From the NCBI GenBank assembly GCA_026417795.1, contig JAOACP010000001.1, positions 1 to 64,000 of the forward strand: a stretch of 64,000 bases of DNA, given 5' to 3'. This stretch comes from Thermanaerothrix sp. GTDB lineage: Bacteria; Synergistota; Synergistia; Synergistales; Synergistaceae. Each line of letters begins with the position of its first letter. Positions within the stretch are counted from its first letter, which is position 1. Shown here piece after piece: positions 25,965 to 35,813 of the stretch. The notes under the pieces are model-generated. The model saw only the letters and a list, made by a program, of their open reading frames with translations, had not been told where the DNA came from and did not search any database. The position numbers and the translations under genes are program-made.

Positions 25965-27143
25965 ATGAGGTTGGACGAGTTTCAGAGGTGTAGCCGGTGT
26001 GTGCTGCCCATAACCTGGGAGACCGTATACTTTGACGAAGACGGGGTTTGCAACATATGCAGGAACTGGGACGTGAAGCAAAGGGAGATAGACTGGCAGG
26101 CCCGGGATCGGGAGCTTAGGCGGATCTTCGACGAGGCCAAGGCCCGTGGGGCTCAATATGACTGTATAGTGCCCTTCAGCGGCGGGAAGGACTCCACCTT
26201 CACCCTTTGGGCCATAGTGAGGGAGTATGGTTTGAAGCCCTTGGTGGTATCCTTTGACCACTGGTTCTACCGGCCCAACATGGTGGAGAACCGTAAGAGG
26301 ACCTTTCGGCGTCTTGGGGTGGACGTCATTACCTTCACTCCCAACTGGCAGGTGGTGCGCCGTCTCATGCTGGAGGCCCTTATAAGGAAGGGTGACTTCT
26401 GCTGGCACTGCCACGCGGGGGTTTTTGCCTATCCAATGCAGATAGCGGTCAAGTTCAAGATTCCCCTGCTCATATGGGGAGAGGGGGGCGGTGAGTACGA
26501 GGCCTATTTCAAGTTCGCCGATCTGGAGGAGACCGATGAGTGGAAGTTCAACCGTAGGATAGTGCTTGGCATGAGGGCTGAGGACATGGCGGGCTTTATA
26601 GGGGTGGAGCCCAGGGATCTCGCTCCTTACGTGTACCCATCGAGGAAGGAGCTTGAGGAGGCTGGAGTGAAGAGCCTTCCCTTGGGCAAGTACCGTCCTT
26701 GGGACGTGAGGAGGCACGTGGAGATAATAAAGCGGGAGCTTGGCTGGCAGGAGGACGAGATAGAGAGCGGCTTCCCCGGCCCCACCTACGAGAAGATAGA
26801 GTGCATGTTCACCGGCGTAAGGGATTACATAAAGTACCTCAAGAGGGGTTTTTCCAGGATAACCCACCTTACCACCCTTGACATAAGGCATGGCCGCATG
26901 TCAAGGGAGGAGGCGCTGGAGCACATAAAGCGTTACGAGGACAGGAAGCCCCAGAGCCTGGAGGTATTCCTTGAGTACATCGGCATAACAGAGGATGAGT
27001 TTAACGAGATAGTGGCAAGGCACCTTATAAAGCCCGCACTTCCGAGGGACCCCAGGGATATCCCTGAGGGGGAGAGGTTGAAGGATCAGGATATGTGGTT
27101 CAGGGACCAGGCGGACAGGGAATACAGGGGAAAGGTGTGGTGA
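25965..27143 (+). CDS. N-acetyl sugar amidotransferase (WbpG/PseA-like)
   Basis: This ~392-residue PP-loop ATPase has an N-terminal cysteine cluster (CSRC near residue 9, CNIC near 31), the PP-loop PFSGGKDSTFTLW and a C-terminal domain with FTGVRDYIKYLKRGFSR. WbpG/PseA-type enzymes work with HisH2/HisF2 partners to convert an acetamido group on a sugar to acetamidino. Both partners follow directly. ATG 25965 has the better SD (GAGGGGGG); ATG 25953 would couple to the upstream stop (ATGA). Confidence 0.88.
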   Translation: MRLDEFQRCSRCVLPITWETVYFDEDGVCNICRNWDVKQREIDWQARDRELRRIFDEAKARGAQYDCIVPFSGGKDSTFTLWAIVREYGLKPLVVSFDHWFYRPNMVENRKRTFRRLGVDVITFTPNWQVVRRLMLEALIRKGDFCWHCHAGVFAYPMQIAVKFKIPLLIWGEGGGEYEAYFKFADLEETDEWKFNRRIVLGMRAEDMAGFIGVEPRDLAPYVYPSRKELEEAGVKSLPLGKYRPWDVRRHVEIIKRELGWQEDEIESGFPGPTYEKIECMFTGVRDYIKYLKRGFSRITHLTTLDIRHGRMSREEALEHIKRYEDRKPQSLEVFLEYIGITEDEFNEIVARHLIKPALPRDPRDIPEGERLKDQDMWFRDQADREYRGKVW

Positions 27144-27772
27144 GCCCCGTGGCTTTGAGGATAGGCGTGGTTTCCAACGGTCTTGGCAACGTGGGGTCCG
27201 TGATGAGCGCCCTGTCGTTTTACGGTTATGAGACGGAGCTGTTGTCGGAGCCCTCTTGCGCGGACAGGTTCTCCCTTTTGGTTTTGGCTGGAGTTGGAAC
27301 TTACGGCGCGGCGGTGAAATCCCTTAAGGGAATGGGGATGTGGGACCTTTTGCGCTCTTGGAATGAGAAAGGGCGTCCGGTTATCGGCATATGTCTTGGC
27401 ATGCAGCTCTTTGCCTCCGTTGGTGAGGAGGAGGGCGAGAACCGGGGTTTCGATTGGATACCCGGCAGGGTGCGCCCCATGGAGGGGGTAAGGGTGCCCC
27501 ACATGGGGTGGGAAATGGTGGCCCCTTCAGAAGGAGAGCTGGCGGTGGAGATATTCAAGGGGGTTCGTTACGGGGCCTTCTACTTCATGCACACCTACCA
27601 TTTTGATGTCTTATCGGAGGAGCACGTGCTTGCCCGGTTTGATTACGGTGGCAAGAGCTTTGTCGCGGCGGTGGCGAGGGAGAACGTGATGGGGTTCCAG
27701 TTCCATCCAGAGAAGAGCCAGGGAGATGGGCTCAGGGTTTTAAGGTCCGCGGTGGAGGTGTTGTGTCGATGA
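27140..27772 (+). CDS. HisH-like glutamine amidotransferase of sugar pathway
   Basis: This 210-residue class I glutamine amidotransferase has the nucleophile motif GICLGMQLF and catalytic His-Glu in FQFHPEKSQ. It makes ammonia from glutamine for its HisF-like partner. It is a paralogue of the histidine enzyme: no other his genes are present, and it is sandwiched between the WbpG-like and HisF-like genes. GTG 27140 overlaps the upstream stop (GTGA), and the stop overlaps the next ATG (ATGA). Confidence 0.88.
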   Translation: MSPVALRIGVVSNGLGNVGSVMSALSFYGYETELLSEPSCADRFSLLVLAGVGTYGAAVKSLKGMGMWDLLRSWNEKGRPVIGICLGMQLFASVGEEEGENRGFDWIPGRVRPMEGVRVPHMGWEMVAPSEGELAVEIFKGVRYGAFYFMHTYHFDVLSEEHVLARFDYGGKSFVAAVARENVMGFQFHPEKSQGDGLRVLRSAVEVLCR

Positions 27773-28530
27773 CGGCCAAGCGCATCATCCCTCAGTTTCT
27801 CCTTAAAGGCGCGAGGCTTGTGAAGGGGACCCGTTTTGTGGACCACGTGGATGTTGGAGACCCCATATCCCAGGCGATGATCCAGGATGCCCAGGGGGCC
27901 GATGAGATAGCCCTGGTGGACATAACCGCCTCCAAGGAGGGGCGTACGGTGGATCCCGGCCTTGTGATGAAGCTTGCGGAGCGGTGCCGGCTGCCCATAG
28001 CGGTGGGAGGCGGGGTGAGGTCCGTGGAAGACGCGGCCAGGCTCTTCCTCTCCGGGGCGGACAAGGTGATAGTCAACACCGCCTGCGTGTTAAACCCCGG
28101 CCTCATAAGGAGCCTTGCGGAGCGGTTCGGCTCCCAGTCGGTGGTGGCCTCGGTGGACGTTAAGGGGAACGCCTCGGAAGGTTGGAAGCCGGTGGTCCTC
28201 TCTGGCTCCAAGGAGGTGGAGGTTGACCTTGTGAAGCTCCTGGAGGCCCTTGTGGAGAACGGCGCCGGCGAGGTGTTGCTGACGTCCGTGGACCGGGAGG
28301 GCACCCTGTCTGGTTTTGACCTGGACCTTATGAAGCTGGCCCGGCAGGTGGTTTCAGTTAACCTCATAGCCTCCGGAGGGGCCGGCAGTTACCTGGATCT
28401 TGTGGAACTCTTCCGCTCCGTGGACGCGGAAGGGGTTGGCATAGGCAAGATGCTGTCCTTGAGGGATTATGACGTGGTGAGGATAAAGGCGTTTCTTAAG
28501 GGACGGGACATACCGGTCAGGGAGGCTTGA
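27769..28530 (+). CDS. HisF-like cyclase subunit of sugar pathway
   Basis: This 253-residue TIM barrel has HisF hallmarks: GDPISQAMIQDAQGADEIAL, LVDITASKEGR, and PIAVGGGVRSVEDAARLFLS, with Asp at both catalytic-type positions. With the HisH-like subunit it would pass ammonia to the WbpG-like amidotransferase, as in Pseudomonas WbpG/HisH2/HisF2. ATG 27769 overlaps the HisH stop, so the subunits are translated in coupled fashion. Confidence 0.88.
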   Translation: MTAKRIIPQFLLKGARLVKGTRFVDHVDVGDPISQAMIQDAQGADEIALVDITASKEGRTVDPGLVMKLAERCRLPIAVGGGVRSVEDAARLFLSGADKVIVNTACVLNPGLIRSLAERFGSQSVVASVDVKGNASEGWKPVVLSGSKEVEVDLVKLLEALVENGAGEVLLTSVDREGTLSGFDLDLMKLARQVVSVNLIASGGAGSYLDLVELFRSVDAEGVGIGKMLSLRDYDVVRIKAFLKGRDIPVREA

Positions 28531-28533
28531 GGC

Positions 28534-29037
28534 ATGGAGCTGCGTTTTAAGCTTCTCTCCCCCGATGACGTGGGGGAGAACTACGTTAAGTGGATGAACG
28601 ATCCGGAGGTCACCCGCTACCTTGAGAGCCGCTTTAGATCCTACACGAGGCAAGACCTTGTGGAGTTCGTGAAGGCCGCATCCTCCAGCGGTCGGGATTT
28701 CCTGTTTGGGATATTTGACGGGGAGCATCACATCGGGAACATAAAGATAGGATCCGTGGATTGGAGGCACCGTTACGGAGATCTTGGGTTGGTGGTGGGT
28801 CTTAAGGAGTACTGGGGACGGGGCATAGCCACCCAGGCCATAATGTTCTGCTGCTCCTATGCCCACCGGGAGCTGGGTTTAAGGAAGCTGTTCGCCGGGA
28901 TATACGATGGTAACACCGGGTCCCTTAAGGCGTTCCTGAAGGCCGGTTTCCGGAGGGTGGGCGTTTTTGCGGAGCACCGTTTGCTGGATGGCAGGTACGT
29001 GGACGAGGTGTTGGTGGAGAAGCTTCTGTCCAGTTGA
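28534..29037 (+). CDS. RimJ/RimL-type GNAT acetyltransferase (possible PseH role)
   Basis: This 167-residue GNAT has NDPEVTRYLESR near the start, a central DLGLVVGLKEYWGRGIATQA with the acetyl-CoA loop, and NTGSLKAFLKAGFRRVGVFA near the end. RimJ/RimL-like enzymes in such clusters N-acetylate 4-amino sugars, the step done by PseH in pseudaminate synthesis. That role is inferred from the nearby PseB and PseC genes. It starts 3 nt after the HisF-like gene. Confidence 0.82.
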   Translation: MELRFKLLSPDDVGENYVKWMNDPEVTRYLESRFRSYTRQDLVEFVKAASSSGRDFLFGIFDGEHHIGNIKIGSVDWRHRYGDLGLVVGLKEYWGRGIATQAIMFCCSYAHRELGLRKLFAGIYDGNTGSLKAFLKAGFRRVGVFAEHRLLDGRYVDEVLVEKLLSS

Positions 29038-29061
29038 TGGCTTAACAGGGGTGGTGATCCT

Positions 29062-29850
29062 ATGATCTTGGCGGTTCTTCAGGCTAGGGTGAGCTCCTCC
29101 AGGTTTCCCCGCAAGGTGCTTGCGGAGATAATGGGTCTTCCCATGGTCCTAAGGCAGATAGAGAGGGTTCGAAGAGCCCATCGGATAGACCATTTAGTGC
29201 TTGCCACCAGTTCCGATGAGTCCGATGATCCCCTGGTGGAGTTGTGTCGGGCGGAGGGGGTTGATGTCTACAGGGGCTCCCTTGAAGATGTGCTGGGGCG
29301 TTTCTACGGGGCCTGCGTCGCCCATGGGCCGGATCACGTGGTGAGACTCACCGGAGATTGCCCGCTGGCGGACCCTGACGTGATAGATAGGGTGATAGAG
29401 ATGCACCTTGAGGAGGGCAACGATTACACCAGCAACACGCTGGAGCCCACGTTTCCCGATGGCCTTGACGTGGAGGTGGTGCGGTTCTCCGCCCTGGAAG
29501 AGGCCCACAGGGAAGCGGTGCTGCCCTCCGAGAGGGAGCATGTGACGCCTTTCATCTACAAGAGGCCCGAGAGGTACCGATTGGGTTGCCTTAAGCTGAA
29601 TGGCCGAAACCTTTCCCACCTCCGCTGGACTGTGGACGAGGCGGAGGATTTCAAGGTGATTTGCGCCGTATATGAGGCTTTGTACCCAAAGAACCCCGCC
29701 TTCGGCATGGATGACGTCCTTGGGCTTCTTGAGGAGAGGCCCGATCTTATGGATCTTAACAGCGGCTTCGTAAGGAACGAGGGATACCTTAAGTCCCTTG
29801 CGGAGGACCAAGAGTTCTTGAAAGGAGGACGACGGAGTGCCTCAAATTGA
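29062..29850 (+). CDS. spsF: SpsF-like cytidylyltransferase
   Basis: This 262-residue protein begins MILAVLQARVSSSRFPRKVL, the nucleotide-binding start of SpsF/CMP-sugar synthetases, and contains VRLTGDCPLADPDVIDRVI with the metal-binding Asp. SpsF activates a sugar acid with CTP in Bacillus spore-coat glycan and pseudaminate-like pathways. It would make the CMP-sugar donor for Maf. The end overlaps the next gene by 14 nt. Exact substrate unknown. Confidence 0.86.
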   Translation: MILAVLQARVSSSRFPRKVLAEIMGLPMVLRQIERVRRAHRIDHLVLATSSDESDDPLVELCRAEGVDVYRGSLEDVLGRFYGACVAHGPDHVVRLTGDCPLADPDVIDRVIEMHLEEGNDYTSNTLEPTFPDGLDVEVVRFSALEEAHREAVLPSEREHVTPFIYKRPERYRLGCLKLNGRNLSHLRWTVDEAEDFKVICAVYEALYPKNPAFGMDDVLGLLEERPDLMDLNSGFVRNEGYLKSLAEDQEFLKGGRRSASN

Positions 29851-31156
29851 TAGATCCCTTAAGATGCAGCAACTGGGCAAGTCCCGCATACCAGGCATGA
29901 CCCAGCTTCTGTCCAAGCGGCCGGACATGTTCAGCTTAGGTGTTTGGCCCGGCTACTACTCCAAGGCCGCCGGCGCCTTCGTTTGGGACTTGGACGGCAA
30001 CAGGTATTTGGACATGAGCATATCCGCCATAGGGGCCAGCGTGTTGGGGTACGCGGATCCCGACGTGGACGGGGCGGTTGTGGAGGCCATAAGGGGAGGT
30101 GTTGCGTCGTCCCTTAACTGTCCTGAGGAGGTTGAGCTTGCGGAGCTCCTGTGCGAGATACATCCCTGGGCTGATATGGCCCGGTTCACCCGGTCCGGCG
30201 GGGAGGCCATGGCTGTGGCGGGGCGGATAGCCCGTGCCCACACGGGCAGGGACAAGGTGGCCTTTTGTGGATACCACGGATGGCACGACTGGTATCTGGC
30301 GGCCAACGTGGGCACCGAGAACGCCCTGGGAGAGCACCTTATATCCGGCTTGGATCCAAGGGGTGTCCCGAAGGGGCTTGCGGGAACCGCCTTGCCCTTC
30401 CGCTTCAACAGGATCGAGGAACTCAAGGCCATAGTGGATTCCTGTAGGGACCACCTGGCGGCGGTGATACTGGAGCCCATAAGGAACGATGAACCCGAAA
30501 GGGAGTTTGTGGAGGCCGTGAGGGACCTGGCGTCCTATGCGGGGGCGGTCTTGGTGGTGGACGAGATATCCTCCGGCTTCAGGCTTAACAGCGGAGGGGC
30601 GCACCTGCTTTACGGGTATGAGCCCGACATGGCGGTGTTCTCCAAGGCCATGGGCAACGGCTATCCCATAGGTGCGGTGATAGGCAAGGCGAAGGTCATG
30701 GAGTCCGCCCAGAGGACCTTCATAAGCAGCACCTGTTGGACCGAGAGGACGGGCTTTGCGGCGGCTTTGGCCACCATAAGGAAGCATCGGAGGGTGGACG
30801 CGGCGAAGCACCTCTGTGCCATGGGGCGGATGGTTCAGGAGGGGTGGAAGAACCTGATTGATAAACATTCCATGGATGCCCATGTAAGCGGGATATACCC
30901 CATGAGCCACGTGGACTTCCAGGGTCCGTTGAGCCGCCACATGAAGGCCTTTTACGTGCAGGAGATGCTGGAGCGGGGAATACTGGCTTCAAACCTCTTC
31001 TACGCCATGCTGGCCCATGAGGAATCCCACGTGAAGACCTATCTTGAGGCGGCGGATCAGGTTTTTGCCCGAATGATGAATCTCATCAAGTTGGGGCGCT
31101 TGGAGGAGAGCCTTAAGGGACAGCCCTCACAGGTTGGTTTCAAGAGGCTTAATTGA
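29837..31156 (+). CDS. Class III (GSA-type) PLP aminotransferase
   Basis: This 439-residue protein has the fold-type I class III features: FVWDLDGNRYLDMSISAIGA, TRSGGEAMAVAGRIARAHTG, LVVDEISSGFRL and the PLP-Lys motif VFSKAMGNGYPIGA. It resembles glutamate-1-semialdehyde aminomutase, but no haem genes are nearby and it lies in the sugar island. A sugar or sugar-acid transamination is more likely. GTG start about 8 nt after AAAGGAGG. Confidence 0.85.
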   Translation: MPQIDRSLKMQQLGKSRIPGMTQLLSKRPDMFSLGVWPGYYSKAAGAFVWDLDGNRYLDMSISAIGASVLGYADPDVDGAVVEAIRGGVASSLNCPEEVELAELLCEIHPWADMARFTRSGGEAMAVAGRIARAHTGRDKVAFCGYHGWHDWYLAANVGTENALGEHLISGLDPRGVPKGLAGTALPFRFNRIEELKAIVDSCRDHLAAVILEPIRNDEPEREFVEAVRDLASYAGAVLVVDEISSGFRLNSGGAHLLYGYEPDMAVFSKAMGNGYPIGAVIGKAKVMESAQRTFISSTCWTERTGFAAALATIRKHRRVDAAKHLCAMGRMVQEGWKNLIDKHSMDAHVSGIYPMSHVDFQGPLSRHMKAFYVQEMLERGILASNLFYAMLAHEESHVKTYLEAADQVFARMMNLIKLGRLEESLKGQPSQVGFKRLN

Positions 31157-31207
31157 CATGGAGGTCAGCAAGGAAGAAAAGGAAGAATTCGTCTCTTGGA
31201 GGTGTAG

Positions 31208-32203
<996 letters not shown>

Positions 32204-32250
32204 CTTAGGCCTTTTACAGCCGTTGAAGCCGTAGATGGGGAGTGGTTCGT

Positions 32251-33393
32251 TTGTCCTTCATCCCTTATGGAAGACAGTTCATAGATGACTCAGATGTGCG
32301 GGCGGTGGTGGAGGTCCTCAAGGGGGACTGGCTCACCCAGGGGCCTGCGGTGGCGGCCTTTGAGGAGGCCTTTGCGGAGAAGGTGGGGGCAAAACACGCG
32401 GTGGCGTTTTGCAACGGAACCGCCGCGCTCCATGGAGCCTATTACGCCGCCGGCGTATGTCCTGGGGATCGAGTGATAACCTCCCCCTTGACGTTTGCCG
32501 CCACCGCCAACGCCGCTTTGTACCTTGGAGCCCATGTGGGATTTGTGGACGTGGACCCTTCAACCCTTTGCCTGGACCCCTCCAAGCTGGATTTCAATTG
32601 GGATCACGGGGAGGGAAGGGTGAAGGTGATAGCGCCGGTGAGCTATGGGGGTTACCCGGCGCCGTTGGAGCGCATCATTCCCGTTGCCCGGTCTTTGAAC
32701 GCCGTGGTGGTGGAGGACGCATGCCATGCCCTTGGGGCTGAGCGGAACGGCAGGATGGTGGGATCTGAGGCCGATATGACGGTGTTCAGCTTCCACCCGG
32801 TCAAGCACATAACCACCGCCGAGGGTGGAATGGTGGCCACCAACGACGATGAGTTCGCAAGGCGCCTTAGGCTCTTCCGGTCCCACGGTATAGAAAGGGA
32901 ACCATCAAGGATGAGCCGTTGCGACGGCCCCTGGTACTACGAGATGGTGGATCTAGGTTACAACTACCGCCTGTCGGATGTTCATTGCGCCCTTGGATTA
33001 TCGCAGCTTTCCAAGCTGGAGAGGTTTGTTGAGGCCCGGCGTAGGATAGCCGAAAGGTATGACCGGCTGCTTTCCAATATGCCGCAGGTGGAGTTGCCCC
33101 CCCGCCATCCTGGGCACTCGTATCACCTGTACCCAATTCAGGTCCCAGAGGAGCTGCGGCTCGGCCTTTTTAACCATCTTAGGGATGCCGGGGTAGGGGG
33201 CCAGGTGCACTACCTGCCCGTGCACATGCACCCCTATTACAGGAACCGTTACGGATTTTCCCCAGAGGACTTCCCGAGGGCCCTTGATTTCTACCGGCGA
33301 ACCATATCGCTTCCCATGTTCCCAGCCCTTGAGGAAGCCCAGCAGGACCGTGTGGTGGAGGTCATAGGGGAGTTTTTGGCATCTGTGTTGTAG
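32251..33393 (+). CDS. pseC: UDP-4-keto-6-deoxy-sugar aminotransferase, PseC-like
   Basis: This ~380-residue DegT/DnrJ/EryC1 aminotransferase shows PYGRQFIDDSDVRAVVEVLK at the start, FCNGTAALHGAYYAAGV, and the PLP-Lys segment FSFHPVKHITTAEGGM. PseC aminates the PseB product at C4. TTG 32251 has good spacing to GGGGAG (32237-32242), while GTG 32242 overlaps it. It ends the island. A PseG nucleotidase and a PseI/NeuB synthase are not seen in the window. Confidence 0.92.
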   Translation: MSFIPYGRQFIDDSDVRAVVEVLKGDWLTQGPAVAAFEEAFAEKVGAKHAVAFCNGTAALHGAYYAAGVCPGDRVITSPLTFAATANAALYLGAHVGFVDVDPSTLCLDPSKLDFNWDHGEGRVKVIAPVSYGGYPAPLERIIPVARSLNAVVVEDACHALGAERNGRMVGSEADMTVFSFHPVKHITTAEGGMVATNDDEFARRLRLFRSHGIEREPSRMSRCDGPWYYEMVDLGYNYRLSDVHCALGLSQLSKLERFVEARRRIAERYDRLLSNMPQVELPPRHPGHSYHLYPIQVPEELRLGLFNHLRDAGVGGQVHYLPVHMHPYYRNRYGFSPEDFPRALDFYRRTISLPMFPALEEAQQDRVVEVIGEFLASVL

Positions 33394-33419
33394 GCGTTGC
33401 CGTTGGCAGCACGGGGTTT

Positions 33420-33635
33420 TTATACCCTGTTGTATCCGGACACGTCTATCCTGTGTTCCTCAGCCAGGCGCATCACCCGGTCATGTTCATCGCATGGGTA
33501 TCGGCATGCCAGCCCGCAGCTGGATGAGAGGGATCTTGGCACGGGGACTATCTTGACATTAAGCCCCTGGGACCTCATGGTCCTTTCGAAGAGAAGGGCC
33601 ATATGGGTGGTGTCGAAGGTGGCGATGCACTCCAA
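33420..33635 (-). CDS. DUF3343 protein (putative Se/S carrier-like)
   Basis: This 71-residue protein matches the DUF3343 pattern: ECIATFDTTHMALLFERTM, then KIVPVPRSLSSSCGLACRYP with two cysteines. Annotation pipelines call such proteins putative selenium/sulfur carriers, but a function is not established. The TTG start lies 8 nt after AAGGAGG on the minus strand. It converges on pseC and has no partner gene adjacent. Confidence 0.85.
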   Translation of the reverse strand: MECIATFDTTHMALLFERTMRSQGLNVKIVPVPRSLSSSCGLACRYPCDEHDRVMRLAEEHRIDVSGYNRV

Positions 33636-33671
33636 AGCGGGATCCTCCTTTTTTGTGTGCGGTTCTAGGTA

Positions 33672-33708
33672 ATTATACTTGTGGACGTGGATGCATGAAG
33701 GGTATAAA
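33672..33708. promoter_or_regulatory. Overlapping divergent promoters (DUF3343 / ompH)
   Basis: Plus strand: TTGTGG (33679-33684), 18 bp, TATAAA (33703-33708) for the ompH-like gene. Minus strand: a perfect TATAAT -10 (33672-33677 on the plus strand) for DUF3343, with a poor -35. The two promoters overlap. Confidence 0.5.
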
Positions 33709-33758
33709 ATCTAGCCCAGTTTGCGGGTTTCAACAAATTGAAGGAGGTAGGTTTTTTC

Positions 33759-34199
33759 ATGAGGTTCAACGTGCGTTTCGTTGGTATGATCCTTGCGGCA
33801 GTCATGCTGATAGGTGTGCTTGGGGGGGCGGCCTTCGCGGATGAGAAGGTGGGGGTCATGGATCCCCAGAAGGTGCTCTACCTGCACCCCAAGTTCCAGC
33901 AGACCCAGAATCAGATAAAGGCCATGATGAGCAAGAAGCAGGCGGAGATGAAGGCCGCCATAGACAAGGAGAAGGACAACAACAAGAAGGCCCAGATATT
34001 CGAGGCCAAGCGGAGCGAGGCTGCCCAGGAAGAGAAGAAGCTCATGGATCCCATCTTTAAGGACATAGACACCGCCATAAGGACGGTCTGTAAGAACAAG
34101 GGCATAACCGTGGTGGTGGATAAGAACTCCGTGTTCTTCGGCGGCATAGACATCACCGACGAGGTCATCCAGGAGCTTAAGAAGAAGTCCGCGAACTAA
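33759..34199 (+). CDS. OmpH/Skp-family periplasmic chaperone
   Basis: The 146-residue precursor has a signal peptide (MRFNVRFVGMILAAVMLIGV, cleavage near AFA-DEKV). A Skp/OmpH domain follows with VGVMDPQKVLYLHPKFQQ, a long charged helical hairpin (about 45-105) and a closing VVVDKNSVFFGGIDITDEV. Skp binds unfolded outer-membrane proteins, so an outer membrane is implied. ATG 33759 gives the signal peptide directly. No bamA or lpx gene adjoins it here. Confidence 0.88.
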   Translation: MRFNVRFVGMILAAVMLIGVLGGAAFADEKVGVMDPQKVLYLHPKFQQTQNQIKAMMSKKQAEMKAAIDKEKDNNKKAQIFEAKRSEAAQEEKKLMDPIFKDIDTAIRTVCKNKGITVVVDKNSVFFGGIDITDEVIQELKKKSAN

Positions 34200-34238
34200 G
34201 AAAATAAGATCCTTTAGGTTTTTGGCCATTAAGCTATT

Positions 34239-34285
34239 AACAAGAGAGGGAGGGGGTTGCCGCCCCCTCCCTCTCTTGTTGGGTT
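34239..34285 (+). terminator. Terminator between ompH and livF
   Basis: A perfect 18-bp stem (34239-34256 with 34263-34280) with loop TTGCCG is followed by GGGTTTTT. The genes converge here. The reverse direction lacks a T-run, so it mainly serves the plus strand. Confidence 0.85.
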
Positions 34286-34303
34286 TTTGCCTTATGGCAG
34301 AGC

Positions 34304-35038
34304 CTAGCGCTTTTTGCCTCCCAGATATGCCTCTTCCACGTGGGGGTCGTGGAGGAGGTCCTTGGAAGGCCCTTCCATTATCATGTGTCCGGTCTGGAGC
34401 ACATAGGCCCTGTGGGAGAGCATGAGGGCCTGCCTTGCGTTCTGCTCCACTATCAGGATGGTGAGCCCCATCTCCTCGTTTATGCGCTTAAGCTCCTTGA
34501 AGATCTCCTTGATTATTATGGGCGCAAGCCCCAGAGAAGGCTCGTCCAGCAGCAGCACCCTGGGTCTTGCCATGAGGGCCCTTCCTATGGCAAGCATCTG
34601 CTGCTCTCCGCCGGAGAGGGTGCCCGCGTACTGGTTCATCCTCTCCTCTAGGCGTGGGAAGAGGTCGAATATCTTCCGCATGTCTGCCTGGATCTGGGAG
34701 TCTGACTTCTGAGGGAAGGCTCCCATAAGGAGGTTCTCCTTTACGGTAAGGGGCGCGAAGACCTTCCTGCCCTCGGGGGATATGGCCACCCCTCTGGTAA
34801 CCACCTGGTAGCTCTTGGATGGGAGTTCCTGGCCGTCAAGGAAGATCTTGCCGCCCTGTCTTGGCACGCTTCCCATTATGGCGTTCATGAGGGTGGACTT
34901 CCCTGCCCCGTTGGCGCCGATGACCGCCACTATCTCCCCTGCATATACGTCCAGATCCACTCCCTGCAGGGCCTTTATGGCCCCGTAGTTTACCACCAGC
35001 CCGCGGACCGACAGCAGCGGGGACTTATCCTGGCTCAT
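34304..35038 (-). CDS. livF: Branched-chain amino acid ABC transporter ATPase LivF
   Basis: This 244-residue ABC ATPase has Walker A GANGAGKST, signature LSGGEQQ, Walker B VLLLDEPSLGL and the LivF-typical GLTILIVEQNARQAL. ATG 35038 is preferred to TTG 35047, which touches the SD. It is the last gene of livHMGF. It couples ATP hydrolysis to import of branched-chain or related amino acids. Confidence 0.94.
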   Translation of the reverse strand: MSQDKSPLLSVRGLVVNYGAIKALQGVDLDVYAGEIVAVIGANGAGKSTLMNAIMGSVPRQGGKIFLDGQELPSKSYQVVTRGVAISPEGRKVFAPLTVKENLLMGAFPQKSDSQIQADMRKIFDLFPRLEERMNQYAGTLSGGEQQMLAIGRALMARPRVLLLDEPSLGLAPIIIKEIFKELKRINEEMGLTILIVEQNARQALMLSHRAYVLQTGHMIMEGPSKDLLHDPHVEEAYLGGKKR

Positions 35039-35043
35039 AGAGA

Positions 35044-35811
35044 TCAATCCTCCTCTCCCAGGTAGGCCTTGAGGACCTCTGGATGGTTTTGTATGTCCTC
35101 AGGTCCTCCCTCTGCTATCTTGGCCCCGAAGTTCATGCATATTATGTGGGGGCATATGGTCATAACGAGCTCCATGTGATGTTCTATCACCAGGATCGTG
35201 AGGTCGAAATCCCTGTGGATGCCCACGATGAGCTCGTTTAGCTGCTCCACCTCCTCGGGGTTCATCCCCGCGGCGGGTTCGTCAAGCAGGAGCAGCTCAG
35301 GCTTGAGGGAGAGGGCCCTTGCTATCTCAAGCCTTCTTTGAAGCCCGTAGGGGAGGGTTCCCGCTGGCTGATTAGCCCGGTCCGCAAGCCCTACCCGCTC
35401 AAGCAGCTCCATGCTGAAATTGCGGTTCTCCCGCTCCATGGAGCCCCAGCGCCCCAGGTGGGAGAATGCCTCGAAGAAGCTGTACCTGTAGTGTTGCTGA
35501 CAGGCGGTCATGACGTTCTCAAGCACCGAAGAGGACGCAAAGAGCCGCAGGTTTTGGAAGGTCCTTGCTATGCCCCGGCCTATGACCTCATAGGTCTTAA
35601 GGGGGGTTATGTCCTCCCCCTTGAAGGTTATCTTCCCCTCGGACACGTCGTATACGCCGGTTATGAGGTTGAAGATGGTGGTCTTGCCCGCCCCGTTGGG
35701 GCCGATCAACGCCGCCAGCTCGCCCTTTTCCAGGGAGAAGGTCATGTTCTGAACCGCCTTGACGCCGCCGAAGTTCTTGCTGACCCCAGCCAGCTCCAGC
35801 ACCGAGGACAC
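35044..35811 (-). CDS. livG: Branched-chain amino acid ABC transporter ATPase LivG
   Basis: This 255-residue ABC ATPase has Walker A GPNGAGKTT, GIARTFQNLRLF, signature region LPYGLQRRLEIARAL, Walker B LLLLDEPAAGMNP and LVIEHHMELVM, all typical of LivG. It pairs with LivF below the LivHM channel. The GTG start lies about 8 nt after AGGAGG, two bases beyond the livM stop. Confidence 0.95.
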   Translation of the reverse strand: MSSVLELAGVSKNFGGVKAVQNMTFSLEKGELAALIGPNGAGKTTIFNLITGVYDVSEGKITFKGEDITPLKTYEVIGRGIARTFQNLRLFASSSVLENVMTACQQHYRYSFFEAFSHLGRWGSMERENRNFSMELLERVGLADRANQPAGTLPYGLQRRLEIARALSLKPELLLLDEPAAGMNPEEVEQLNELIVGIHRDFDLTILVIEHHMELVMTICPHIICMNFGAKIAEGGPEDIQNHPEVLKAYLGEED

Positions 35812-35813
35812 CG

